Assembly (NCBI GenBank): GCA_002393195.1
Contig: DGIK01000046.1
Span: forward strand, 1-6,552
From: Bacteroidales bacterium UBA3824
Lineage (GTDB): Bacteria; Bacteroidota; Bacteroidia; Bacteroidales; UBA3824
Reading direction: 5' to 3'
Length of the DNA: 6,552 nt
Part shown: positions 1 to 5,773 of the stretch, piece after piece
Layout: every line of letters begins with the position of its first letter
Position numbering within the stretch: position 1 is the stretch's first letter
Made by a program: the position numbers and the translations under genes
The notes under the pieces: generated by a model
What the model saw: only the letters and a program-made list of their open reading frames with translations
Database searches by the model: none
Told to the model about the DNA's origin: nothing

Positions 1-779
1 GCTTTCAAGTCTGCAACTTTCTGAACCATAGCGGCGTCGGCTTGCATTTCGCCGTCGATGTCGAGTTCGGGAGCGGCTGCCTGAGCGAGTTTTGTAGCCT
101 CGATTACCTTGTCAACTTCGTCGCTCTGTGCGGAACCCTTTGTGGAGAAACTGAGCATTGCCACTTTCGGGTCGATGCCGGCGAGAGCCTTGGCTGTCTT
201 TGCGCTAATTACCGCGATGTCAGCGAGTTGCTGAGCGGTGGGCGCGATGGTTACAGCGCAGTCGGCAAAGAGGAACACGCCGTCCTGACCGTACTCTTTT
301 TTGGGAACTACAACCACGAATGCGCCCGATACTGTGCTTACACCGGGAGCGGTCTTGATGTATTGGAGGGCGGGGCGGATGGTATCGGCGGTGGAGCATA
401 TTGCACCAGCCACCATACCGTCGGCGTCGCCTGCCTTAATCATCAGTGTACCAAGGTAGTAGGGGCTGTCGAGTTGTTTGAGAGCCTTCTCTACTGTCAT
501 GCCCTTGGCGGCGCGGATTTGCGCCATGAGTTCGGCGTAAGCCTGTCGCTTTTCGCAGGTCTTGGTATCTACGATAGTAGCCTTGGAGATGTTTTTGAGT
601 CCGAATTTTTCGGCTTCTTTGGCTATTGTGTCGGGGTTGCCGATGAGCACGAGTTGTGCGATTCCTTCGCCGAGGATTACGTCGGCGGCTTTGAGAGTGC
701 GCTCTTCTTCACCTTCGGGCAGGACGATGCGCTTGCCCGCTTTCTTGGCGTTTTCTCTTATCTGTTCAAGTAACGTCAT
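1..779 (-). CDS. pta: Phosphate acetyltransferase, N-terminal ~259 residues (3' end outside window)
   Basis: This enzyme interconverts acetyl-CoA plus phosphate and acetyl phosphate plus CoA in the cytosol, the first step of the Pta-AckA acetate/ATP pathway. The minus strand reads open from an ATG at 779-777 to the left edge, giving 259 codons with no stop. The protein begins MTLLEQIRENAKKAGKRIVL. Family hallmarks are LPEGEEERTLKAA (residues 20-32), DADGMVAGA followed by T and R (118-135), GVFLFADCAVTIAP (167-180) and MLSFSTKGSA (208-217), all in the expected order. Single-domain Pta enzymes are usually about 330-340 residues, so roughly three quarters is present. There is no N-terminal regulatory extension of the long enterobacterial type. 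No Shine-Dalgarno is visible, as is normal in Bacteroidota. In many relatives ackA lies next to pta; here the downstream side is outside the window. The 243-codon frame on the opposite strand is a shadow of this gene. Confidence 0.95.
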   Translation of the reverse strand, partial: MTLLEQIRENAKKAGKRIVLPEGEEERTLKAADVILGEGIAQLVLIGNPDTIAKEAEKFGLKNISKATIVDTKTCEKRQAYAELMAQIRAAKGMTVEKALKQLDSPYYLGTLMIKAGDADGMVAGAICSTADTIRPALQYIKTAPGVSTVSGAFVVVVPKKEYGQDGVFLFADCAVTIAPTAQQLADIAVISAKTAKALAGIDPKVAMLSFSTKGSAQSDEVDKVIEATKLAQAAAPELDIDGEMQADAAMVQKVADLK

Positions 780-827
780 TGGATTTCAGTAATTTATGTT
801 GTTTTATTTAGTTTCTGTTTCAAGCGG

Positions 828-859
828 CTAAGATAGAAATTTTTTGTTTTATGTGCAAA
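828..859 (-). promoter_or_regulatory. Candidate pta promoter (Bacteroidota type, one mismatch)
   Basis: On the minus strand TTTG (859-856), a 20-base AT-rich spacer and TATCTTAG (835-828) match the Bacteroidota -33 TTTG / -7 TAnnTTTG pattern, with one mismatch in the -7 box (TTAG for TTTG). Transcription would start near 821, leaving a leader of about 40 bases before the pta ATG at 779. The position just upstream of pta and the correct spacing support it. The mismatch and the AT-rich surroundings lower confidence. It lies just past the stop of the TIR gene upstream (880). Confidence 0.4.
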
Positions 860-879
860 AATTTTTTTTCTATGTGCCG

Positions 880-2865
880 TTATTTCATTTTGATGCCAAA
901 AATTCCCGTGGCTATCATATCCTCCTTCTCGTTTACACACTCGCTGCCGAGGATGTATTGGAATGCCCTGAATCTCTGTTCGCCAAGTTTTTTCCTTTCT
1001 AATTCGATGTTGACGAAATCAAAAATTTCTGTGTCGGGAGGCAGTGGCGCAAATATCAGTGCGTATTCGTATGTGGTGCCAGCGGGTATCATTGTCAACT
1101 TTGGAGAAAAATCGATGCCCGACACTTTTGTAAGGCGGTATTTTACGCCATCTGCCATCAAGTATGCCTTTCTATGTGCGCTGGCGTAAATCGGATTTTG
1201 CTTGAATCTGTTTGTCTGTTTGAAATGCAGTATTGTCTCGTCCTGATTGATGTCCACCTTGGTTAAGTATGCGCTGCCAAGGCTGTGTCCTGTTATTGTG
1301 GGCGGCTCGGCTGTCGCAATGTGTTTGTAGTGGAGATTTATGTGGCTTATTTTTGTGCTGTCGTTGATTACGACATCTATGCTCTCCGTGCTGTCGTAGT
1401 TAATTGTTGGATAATGAATGGCAAAATCTATTGCCGTTTTCTTGTACAATGTGTGCTTGTACGGGAAAGTCTTGATGCCGTTGACGTACAACATTGACAG
1501 CGTGTCGCCATTTGCCACAATGCGGCAATCTTTGGGATCAAACAGTGTGGTGTCGTGGTCTGTTGGATTCACAATATGGAAATGAAGCGACGTGGTTTCG
1601 TCGTCAATCTCAATGCGTGTTACATACGTATTTTTGACGCCTTTGAAATATTCGGGATGCTCAATAGTTGGATAACGTTCACTATTTTCATCTCTGAAAT
1701 ATTCTATAATTTTGTCGAGATAGGTTGGGCTTATGTGGTTTGATTTCCAATGTATGCTAAAAATGCAGTGATTCCCTGTGGATATAAAATCTAATGAATC
1801 ATCAGCGATTGTTTGGAACTTCATGACATAATCGACGAAAGATCCTTTGCCGCCAGGATAATATTTTGGGAGTTTGGTTTTGTTGGGTCCGCTTACTTCA
1901 ATAAGTGGATAAATATCGTAGTCAGGAAATCCATATATTCTGATGCGTGCATCCGTCGTGTCATACTCGACGCTGCGCAGCGTATCGTCTGTGAGGTTTA
2001 CGGTGCGGAAATGGATTGTGGTATATTCTTGGTCTGATGCGCATTGTGTGATGGTTGTGAATGTTTTATCGTCTTGGATGTAGCAATTCTCTGAGTATGC
2101 TGGGTAATATACGGTGCTCCTTTGGAAACTATCAAGAAGGTCTATTATGGTTATTAATATTGCAACGACAATCAATAAGGCAAAACCTAATCCAAACCAT
2201 TTCAATTTGGTGAGTTTTGCTTTTCTTTCCTGAAAGATTTGCAGGAAAGATTTTGATGTCTTGGAGTAGTAGTCGATGATTTCTTTCAGCATTTCGCTCC
2301 AGTCGTTGGTATTGGCGTCGTACCAATGCTTGTTGCCCAAAAATGAATTGAGTGTCCTAATATCCTCTAAGTAAAAACCATTGGCGTATGCCGCGTCCTC
2401 TGTGCCGGAGTGGTTGCGGAGTTTGTGAAATTCGATGGTTTCGTATTCCTGCTTGATGTCGCCCCAATAATGCTCCACCTCCATTATATATTTGTCGTCT
2501 GTGATGTCCACATCGCCACTCTTGATGCAGATAAGGCGTTTTTCGGGATGTTTTTTTAGTGCGTTTTTTATCTGCACAAATTCGTACATACAGTGTAGCG
2601 AGCGGAAATACTTGTCGGAAAATACAAGCACCACCACTTCGCTGTTCCATCCGATTTCCCTTTCAAAATCGGAAATCTTGTCGCCTGCGCCTATGTCCCT
2701 GACATCTAAGCGGTATTCGATGTTTTCTTGTTTGAATTGGTCCAATATCTTCTCCACGCAGTCGGAAATGTGAATCCATTCCGGCTTGCGGCTGCTATTA
2801 CGCGCATACGAAAAATATACTGGTCTGCCTTTGTTGACGGTTTTATGTTGTACTGTTGGGTTCAT
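880..2865 (-). CDS. TIR-domain membrane protein with three tandem extracytoplasmic beta-sandwich repeats (second gene of operon)
   Basis: This is a 661-residue protein of unknown role. A TIR domain fills about residues 14-150: VYFSYA (16-21), AGDKISDFEREIGW (60-73), VVVLVFSDKYF (77-87) and RSLHCMYE (88-95). E95 sits where NAD-cleaving TIR domains keep their catalytic glutamate. A conserved region with WGD (134-136) and NGFYLEDIR (162-170) follows, then a lysine-rich stretch and one membrane helix (about 223-244). The rest (250-661) holds about three beta-sandwich units, starting near 262, 414 and 532, each with a T-x-(I/L)-H-F strand motif (283-286, 426-429, 544-548). Positive charge before the helix predicts TIR inside and repeats outside. 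The ATG (2865-2863) overlaps the TGA of the preceding gene as ATGA, so translation is probably coupled. The TIR domain is clearly paralogous to the upstream gene. Domain calls are good; NADase activity and a sensing or defence role are inference. Confidence 0.88.
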   Translation of the reverse strand: MNPTVQHKTVNKGRPVYFSYARNSSRKPEWIHISDCVEKILDQFKQENIEYRLDVRDIGAGDKISDFEREIGWNSEVVVLVFSDKYFRSLHCMYEFVQIKNALKKHPEKRLICIKSGDVDITDDKYIMEVEHYWGDIKQEYETIEFHKLRNHSGTEDAAYANGFYLEDIRTLNSFLGNKHWYDANTNDWSEMLKEIIDYYSKTSKSFLQIFQERKAKLTKLKWFGLGFALLIVVAILITIIDLLDSFQRSTVYYPAYSENCYIQDDKTFTTITQCASDQEYTTIHFRTVNLTDDTLRSVEYDTTDARIRIYGFPDYDIYPLIEVSGPNKTKLPKYYPGGKGSFVDYVMKFQTIADDSLDFISTGNHCIFSIHWKSNHISPTYLDKIIEYFRDENSERYPTIEHPEYFKGVKNTYVTRIEIDDETTSLHFHIVNPTDHDTTLFDPKDCRIVANGDTLSMLYVNGIKTFPYKHTLYKKTAIDFAIHYPTINYDSTESIDVVINDSTKISHINLHYKHIATAEPPTITGHSLGSAYLTKVDINQDETILHFKQTNRFKQNPIYASAHRKAYLMADGVKYRLTKVSGIDFSPKLTMIPAGTTYEYALIFAPLPPDTEIFDFVNIELERKKLGEQRFRAFQYILGSECVNEKEDMIATGIFGIKMK

Positions 2866-4037
2866 TGGGTGGTTGGTATGTATCGTTCTATGAATTTTAT
2901 TCCGTTAATACTGATTCCGTGGCTCATTACCAGCGTCATAGAGCCAGGAGGCACGGGTATTTTGTCAAATGTCAAAATGTATTCTGTGCTCTGATGCGCG
3001 GCAAGCACTTTGTATTCTGGATACATTGGGATGTCTTGGGTCAATCTGAGATGGTTTTGCTTGCCATTGGCTTCAATGTACCAGCCGCGTGATGCATATA
3101 TGATGGTATCCTTATCGTATGGATTGGTGAGCCTTATTTTCAGAGAAATCCCTTGCGTGGTCTGGGTAATACTGTATATTTCGATGTGGTCAATTTTTTG
3201 TGGATATACGGGATTGTTGATGTGCTCAAATCCCAATAGCAAATATACCATAAGGGCCGCCAATGCTATAATCGGCACCAATAGCCACGCGAGGCAGCCT
3301 AAGCCCATAAATTTCAGTTTGGTTTTCTTTTGCTTGGCTTTTTCTTGTTCCAATTGAGAAAACTTGGATGCGCTGGTGTAGCTCTCGGCGATATCCTTGG
3401 CAAACTCGTTCCAATCTTGGGAGTTGGCGTTTGCGTAGTTGAGCGTGCTGAAGAAGGAGTATAGGCTTCTTATGTCGTCCATATAAAAACCGTTGTTGTG
3501 AGCTTCCTCCTCCGCGTTGGTGATAGGCCTTGTCTTGTGGTAGCTCACTTCGTCGTATTCCTGCTTTTGGTCGCCCCAGAAGTGTTCGAGGTCGAGGATG
3601 TAATTGATGTCGGACAGATTGAAGTCGCCGCTCTTGATGCAGTAAAGACGTTTTTGAGGGTATTGTTTGATGGCTTTTTTTATCTGCACAAATTCGTACA
3701 TGCAGTGCAGGGAGCGGAAGTATCTGTCGGAAAATACGAGTACGATGACGTCGCTCTTCCAACCTATATTTTTTTCATATTCGGAGATGCTTGCGTTGCT
3801 GCCCCAGGTTTCGTTGATGCAGTATTCGATGTTTTGAGCCTTGAAAATGTCCGTCAGCTGTTCCACGCAGTCGGCTATATGGCTCCATTCGGGATTTTCG
3901 TCGCTATTGGGCGCGTATGAAAACCACACGGGCTTGCCCTTGTTGACGCATTTGGGCGGCTCTGCGGGCTGTGCCGATGCCTGTGGGTGATATGGCGGCG
4001 GGGTGAGGATTGTGTCTGTTGTTTTGTTTTCTTCCAT
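2862..4037 (-). CDS. TIR-domain membrane protein with a single extracytoplasmic beta-sandwich unit (first gene of operon)
   Basis: This is a 391-residue protein of unknown role. A proline-rich N-terminal tail (about 12-28) leads into a TIR domain (about 35-170) with VWFSYA (37-42), SISEYEKNIGWKSD (83-96), VIVLVFSDRYF (97-107) and RSLHCMYE (108-115). E115 is the candidate catalytic glutamate. The conserved WGD (154-156) and NGFYMDDIR (182-190) region follows, then a lysine-rich segment, one membrane helix (about 244-269) and one beta-sandwich unit (about 281-391). Lysines before the helix predict an N-inside, C-outside topology. TIR and linker are collinear and highly similar to the next gene, so the two arose by duplication and differ mainly in the extracytoplasmic part. 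The ATG at 4037 follows a full-consensus promoter by about 30 bases, and no Shine-Dalgarno is seen. The stop overlaps the next start (ATGA). TIR proteins are known as NADases, signalling adaptors and phage-defence effectors; which applies here is not shown. Confidence 0.88.
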   Translation of the reverse strand: MEENKTTDTILTPPPYHPQASAQPAEPPKCVNKGKPVWFSYAPNSDENPEWSHIADCVEQLTDIFKAQNIEYCINETWGSNASISEYEKNIGWKSDVIVLVFSDRYFRSLHCMYEFVQIKKAIKQYPQKRLYCIKSGDFNLSDINYILDLEHFWGDQKQEYDEVSYHKTRPITNAEEEAHNNGFYMDDIRSLYSFFSTLNYANANSQDWNEFAKDIAESYTSASKFSQLEQEKAKQKKTKLKFMGLGCLAWLLVPIIALAALMVYLLLGFEHINNPVYPQKIDHIEIYSITQTTQGISLKIRLTNPYDKDTIIYASRGWYIEANGKQNHLRLTQDIPMYPEYKVLAAHQSTEYILTFDKIPVPPGSMTLVMSHGISINGIKFIERYIPTTQ

Positions 4038-4068
4038 TTGGTTGCAGCGTGTTTATCTGATGATGTTG

Positions 4069-4099
4069 CAAATGTAAAAACATTTTTTAGAAATCCAAA
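4069..4099 (-). promoter_or_regulatory. Promoter of the TIR operon (full Bacteroidota consensus)
   Basis: On the minus strand TTTG (4099-4096), a 19-base spacer and TACATTTG (4076-4069) match the primary sigma factor consensus of Bacteroidota (TTTG / TAnnTTTG) without mismatch. Transcription would start near 4062, giving a short leader of about 25 bases before the ATG at 4037. The promoter begins about ten bases after the tRNA terminator, so the TIR pair is an independent transcription unit. No operator-like inverted repeat is obvious around it. Confidence 0.8.
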
Positions 4100-4109
4100 A
4101 CGTTATGAT

Positions 4110-4151
4110 AAAAAAAATCCTTCAACCCGTATTTACAGATTGAAGGATTTT
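4110..4151 (-). terminator. Intrinsic terminator of the tRNA-Asp cluster
   Basis: Read on the minus strand, arm AAAATCCTTCAA (4151-4140) pairs perfectly with TTGAAGGATTTT (4125-4114), and the T-run continues to 4110 (eight Ts in total). Two further pairs (U-G and C-G) can extend the 12-bp stem, leaving a loop of about ten bases. This is a classic Rho-independent terminator about 15 bases beyond the last tRNA. It insulates the TIR promoter from tRNA transcription. The T-run on the other strand is short, so it is mainly a minus-strand terminator. Confidence 0.9.
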
Positions 4152-4165
4152 CGCTAATTATTTAG

Positions 4166-4239
4166 CGGTCTGGACGAGACTCGAACTCGCGACCCCATGC
4201 GTGACAGGCATGTATTCTAACCAACTGAACTACCAAACC
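4166..4239 (-). tRNA. tRNA-Asp (GTC), last of three in the cluster
   Basis: This is a 74-base cloverleaf on the minus strand. The acceptor arm GGTTTGG pairs with CCAGACC (one G-U), the anticodon stem CATGC/GCATG encloses loop CTGTCAC with anticodon GTC (4205-4203), the T-arm has TTCGAGT, and the discriminator is G73, the normal identity base of tRNA-Asp. No CCA is encoded: the next bases are CTA, so CCA must be added enzymatically. G73 also begins a small hairpin GCTAA-ATAA-TTAGC (4166-4153) in the 3' trailer, just before the terminator. Identical in sequence to the other two copies. Confidence 0.97.
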
Positions 4240-4269
4240 ATTTAATTTTCGTTTGCCAACCTTTGTTTG

Positions 4270-4343
4270 CGGTCTGGACGAGACTCGAACTCGCGACCCC
4301 ATGCGTGACAGGCATGTATTCTAACCAACTGAACTACCAAACC
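4270..4343 (-). tRNA. tRNA-Asp (GTC), middle copy
   Basis: Base-for-base identical to the copies on either side, with anticodon GTC at 4309-4307 and discriminator G73. The following bases are CAA, so the terminal CCA is not encoded. It is separated by 30 bases from the next copy and by 114 from the previous one. I see no convincing promoter in either spacer, so it is most likely processed from a common precursor. Confidence 0.97.
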
Positions 4344-4457
4344 TTTTGCCAATGAAAACAATATTTTTGGCGGCAAATGAAAATCGTATTCTCATTTATA
4401 ATAATAATCTTTTGAAAAGAGCGTCGCAACTTGTTTGTGTGCTGCATCTTTTATTGG
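4344..4457. other. Spacer between the first and second tRNA-Asp genes, no gene seen
   Basis: This 114-base AT-rich stretch is notably longer than the 30-base spacer between the other two tRNA copies. On the minus strand there is only a one-mismatch TTCATTTG box, with no TTTG at the correct distance upstream, so an internal promoter is not supported. A plus-strand open frame that starts here runs through the antisense of the tRNA and is not a gene. It is probably precursor RNA removed during tRNA maturation. Confidence 0.6.
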
Positions 4458-4531
4458 CGGTCTGGACGAGACTCGAACTCGCGACCCCATGCGTGACAGG
4501 CATGTATTCTAACCAACTGAACTACCAAACC
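4455..4531 (-). tRNA. tRNA-Asp (GTC), first copy, with encoded CCA
   Basis: The mature body (4531-4458) is identical to the other two copies, with anticodon GTC at 4497-4495 and discriminator G73. Here the three bases after G73 on the minus strand (4457-4455) are CCA, so the 3' end is encoded. The other copies have CTA and CAA, so this may be chance or a relic. It is the promoter-proximal member: a full-consensus promoter lies about 40 bases upstream. Confidence 0.96.
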
Positions 4532-4569
4532 GTTTTATAATGGCAAAGACCGTTTTTGTTTTTGCGATG

Positions 4570-4601
4570 CAAAGGTAAGACAGTTTGGCGAATTGTGCAA
4601 A
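4570..4601 (-). promoter_or_regulatory. Promoter of the tRNA-Asp cluster (full Bacteroidota consensus)
   Basis: On the minus strand TTTG (4601-4598), a 20-base spacer and TACCTTTG (4577-4570) match the Bacteroidota -33/-7 consensus without mismatch. Transcription would start near 4563, about 30 bases before the first mature tRNA at 4531, a reasonable 5' leader for RNase P processing. One arm of an inverted repeat (4576-4587) lies inside this promoter. Confidence 0.78.
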
Positions 4602-4656
4602 TTTTTAAGGAAGTTTTTTCTAATTTTTTTGCAATTTTTTAGTGCAAACTGTCTTA
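4576..4656. repeat. 12-bp perfect inverted repeat flanking an AT-rich 57-base centre
   Basis: TAAGACAGTTTG (4576-4587) is repeated as its exact reverse complement CAAACTGTCTTA (4645-4656). The 57 bases between are very AT-rich. The sequence lies between the stop of the NlpC/P60 gene (4689) and the tRNA cluster, and the left arm covers part of the tRNA promoter spacer and the first two bases of its -7 box. As minus-strand RNA it could fold into a long-looped 3' hairpin of the NlpC/P60 transcript, but no T-run follows, so it is not a standard intrinsic terminator. A paired operator is the other possibility. Confidence 0.6.
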
Positions 4657-4688
4657 TCTGCATTGTTTCAGTGAGTTAGGAGGCGATG

Positions 4689-5741
4689 TTACTTGGTGCT
4701 TGGACGGCCGCAGAAGTAGAGTTTGTATGCAGCTACTGCCATATCGAATGTTGCTACGCCCTTCATGGAGGTGTAGGCTATCTTGTGGTTGCCGAGGTAG
4801 ATGCCTACTACGGGGTATTTGTCGTCCTTCTTGTAGATTACAATGTCGCCAAATTGTAGGTCGTCTTTCTTGATTTCTTTGAGTGCCGCCATTAGCTTCT
4901 CCACGTCGCGATCGTATGTCGTGCCATATACGTTTTTGAATACGTTGACAACGAAGCCGATGCCGTCGGTGCCCACCTTCTTTTCTGATTTGCCAGAATA
5001 GAATGGTGTGCCCATCCATTCGCTGATTTCGGTGAGGAGCTTCATATTTTCGTTGCCGGAGAAAGCCACGTCCATCTGCTCCGAAAACTCTTCGTATGTG
5101 GCTGGTTTTTCGGCGATTGTGTGGGTTTCGTCAACGGGCTGAGCGGGTTTTTCGGGCTGTGGCGTTGCGCTTGCATTGCGCTTATCGAGGCTCTTGACGC
5201 GTCCTGCCATATAATAGTGCTCCTTGTAATAATTGAGCGTGAGGGTCTCGGTCTTTACTCCAACATTGTTGCTCGTGGCGGAATGTATGAAGATGTTGTC
5301 GCCGAGATAGATGGCTACATGGTAGATGTTGCCCTTGGAATTGGCGAAGAATAGGATGTCGCCACATTCGAGGGCGTTGCGCTCCACCTTGTTGACATTC
5401 AGCACCATAGAGCCGGATGTGCGGTAGAGTTTTTCGCCATAGACGTTTTTGAACACTGTGGAGACAAATCCCGAACAGTCGGTGCCTTTGCCTTTGGTAT
5501 TGTCGGCGTACTTATAAGGTGTGCCGAGCCAAGACGCCACTTCCTTGATTAGCTCTATGTCCTCAGTGCCTTTGAACTTGACGCCGAGTTTCTTGCCGTA
5601 TTTTTCGTAGTCGTCGTTTACTGACTGAGCGGTGTCGGCTTCGGGCAACGGATTCCAATCGTCTTCGGCCAAGGTGCATGATGCCGAGGATAGGAGCAAT
5701 GTCGCCGTTACCGTTGCAGTCATTAAAAATCTTTTTTTCAT
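4689..5741 (-). CDS. Exported NlpC/P60 peptidase with a second, catalytically dead NlpC/P60-like domain
   Basis: A 350-residue exported protein, probably a peptidoglycan peptidase that cuts stem-peptide bonds. The signal sequence MKKRFLMTATVTATLLLSSA leads to SC at 21-22, which may be a lipobox, or signal peptidase I may cut after TLA. Domain 1 (about 60-183) is a normal NlpC/P60 unit: GTPYKYA (73-79), TDCSGFV with C89 as nucleophile, GDILFF (127-132), YHVAIYLG with H141 as catalytic base, and FIH (H153). After a proline-rich linker (about 186-215), domain 2 (about 219-347) repeats the fold signature (GTPFYSG, TDGIGFV, FGDIVIY, GIYLG), but glycine 260 replaces Cys, valine 311 replaces His and tyrosine 323 replaces the third His. 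It is therefore inactive and may bind the wall or regulate domain 1. It lies 32 bases after a paralogue and is probably co-transcribed with it. TAA at 4691-4689. The exact substrate is unknown. Confidence 0.9.
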   Translation of the reverse strand: MKKRFLMTATVTATLLLSSASCTLAEDDWNPLPEADTAQSVNDDYEKYGKKLGVKFKGTEDIELIKEVASWLGTPYKYADNTKGKGTDCSGFVSTVFKNVYGEKLYRTSGSMVLNVNKVERNALECGDILFFANSKGNIYHVAIYLGDNIFIHSATSNNVGVKTETLTLNYYKEHYYMAGRVKSLDKRNASATPQPEKPAQPVDETHTIAEKPATYEEFSEQMDVAFSGNENMKLLTEISEWMGTPFYSGKSEKKVGTDGIGFVVNVFKNVYGTTYDRDVEKLMAALKEIKKDDLQFGDIVIYKKDDKYPVVGIYLGNHKIAYTSMKGVATFDMAVAAYKLYFCGRPSTK

Positions 5742-5773
5742 AAATATTTGATTGTTAGTGGGTTGGTATATTG

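Noticed and set aside
42..773. Long plus-strand open frame (243 codons)
   Set aside because: It lies antisense to pta, whose protein motifs are unmistakable. The frame's product is cysteine-rich and resembles no family; it is a shadow of the codon bias of pta.
2357..3762. Minus-strand frames of 97 and 178 codons overlapping the TIR genes
   Set aside because: They are out-of-frame shadows inside the TIR coding sequences; their similarity to each other only reflects the TIR duplication.
2862..4531. TIR operon as part of an element integrated at tRNA-Asp
   Set aside because: I found no integrase and no second copy of the tRNA 3' end that could be an attachment site on the far side. The native terminator follows the tRNA directly. 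Only a comparison with related genomes could revive this.
4166..4531. Triplicated 74-base unit as a CRISPR-like array
   Set aside because: The repeats fold as complete tRNA-Asp cloverleaves, and the spacers are of unequal length.
4346..4540. Plus-strand frame of 64 codons through the tRNA region
   Set aside because: Its C-terminal half is the translated antisense of tRNA-Asp, a familiar source of false small proteins.
4610..4644. A/T runs after the NlpC/P60 gene as an intrinsic terminator
   Set aside because: No stem of adequate GC content precedes a T-run on the minus strand; the only strong pairing is the long-looped 12-bp inverted repeat.
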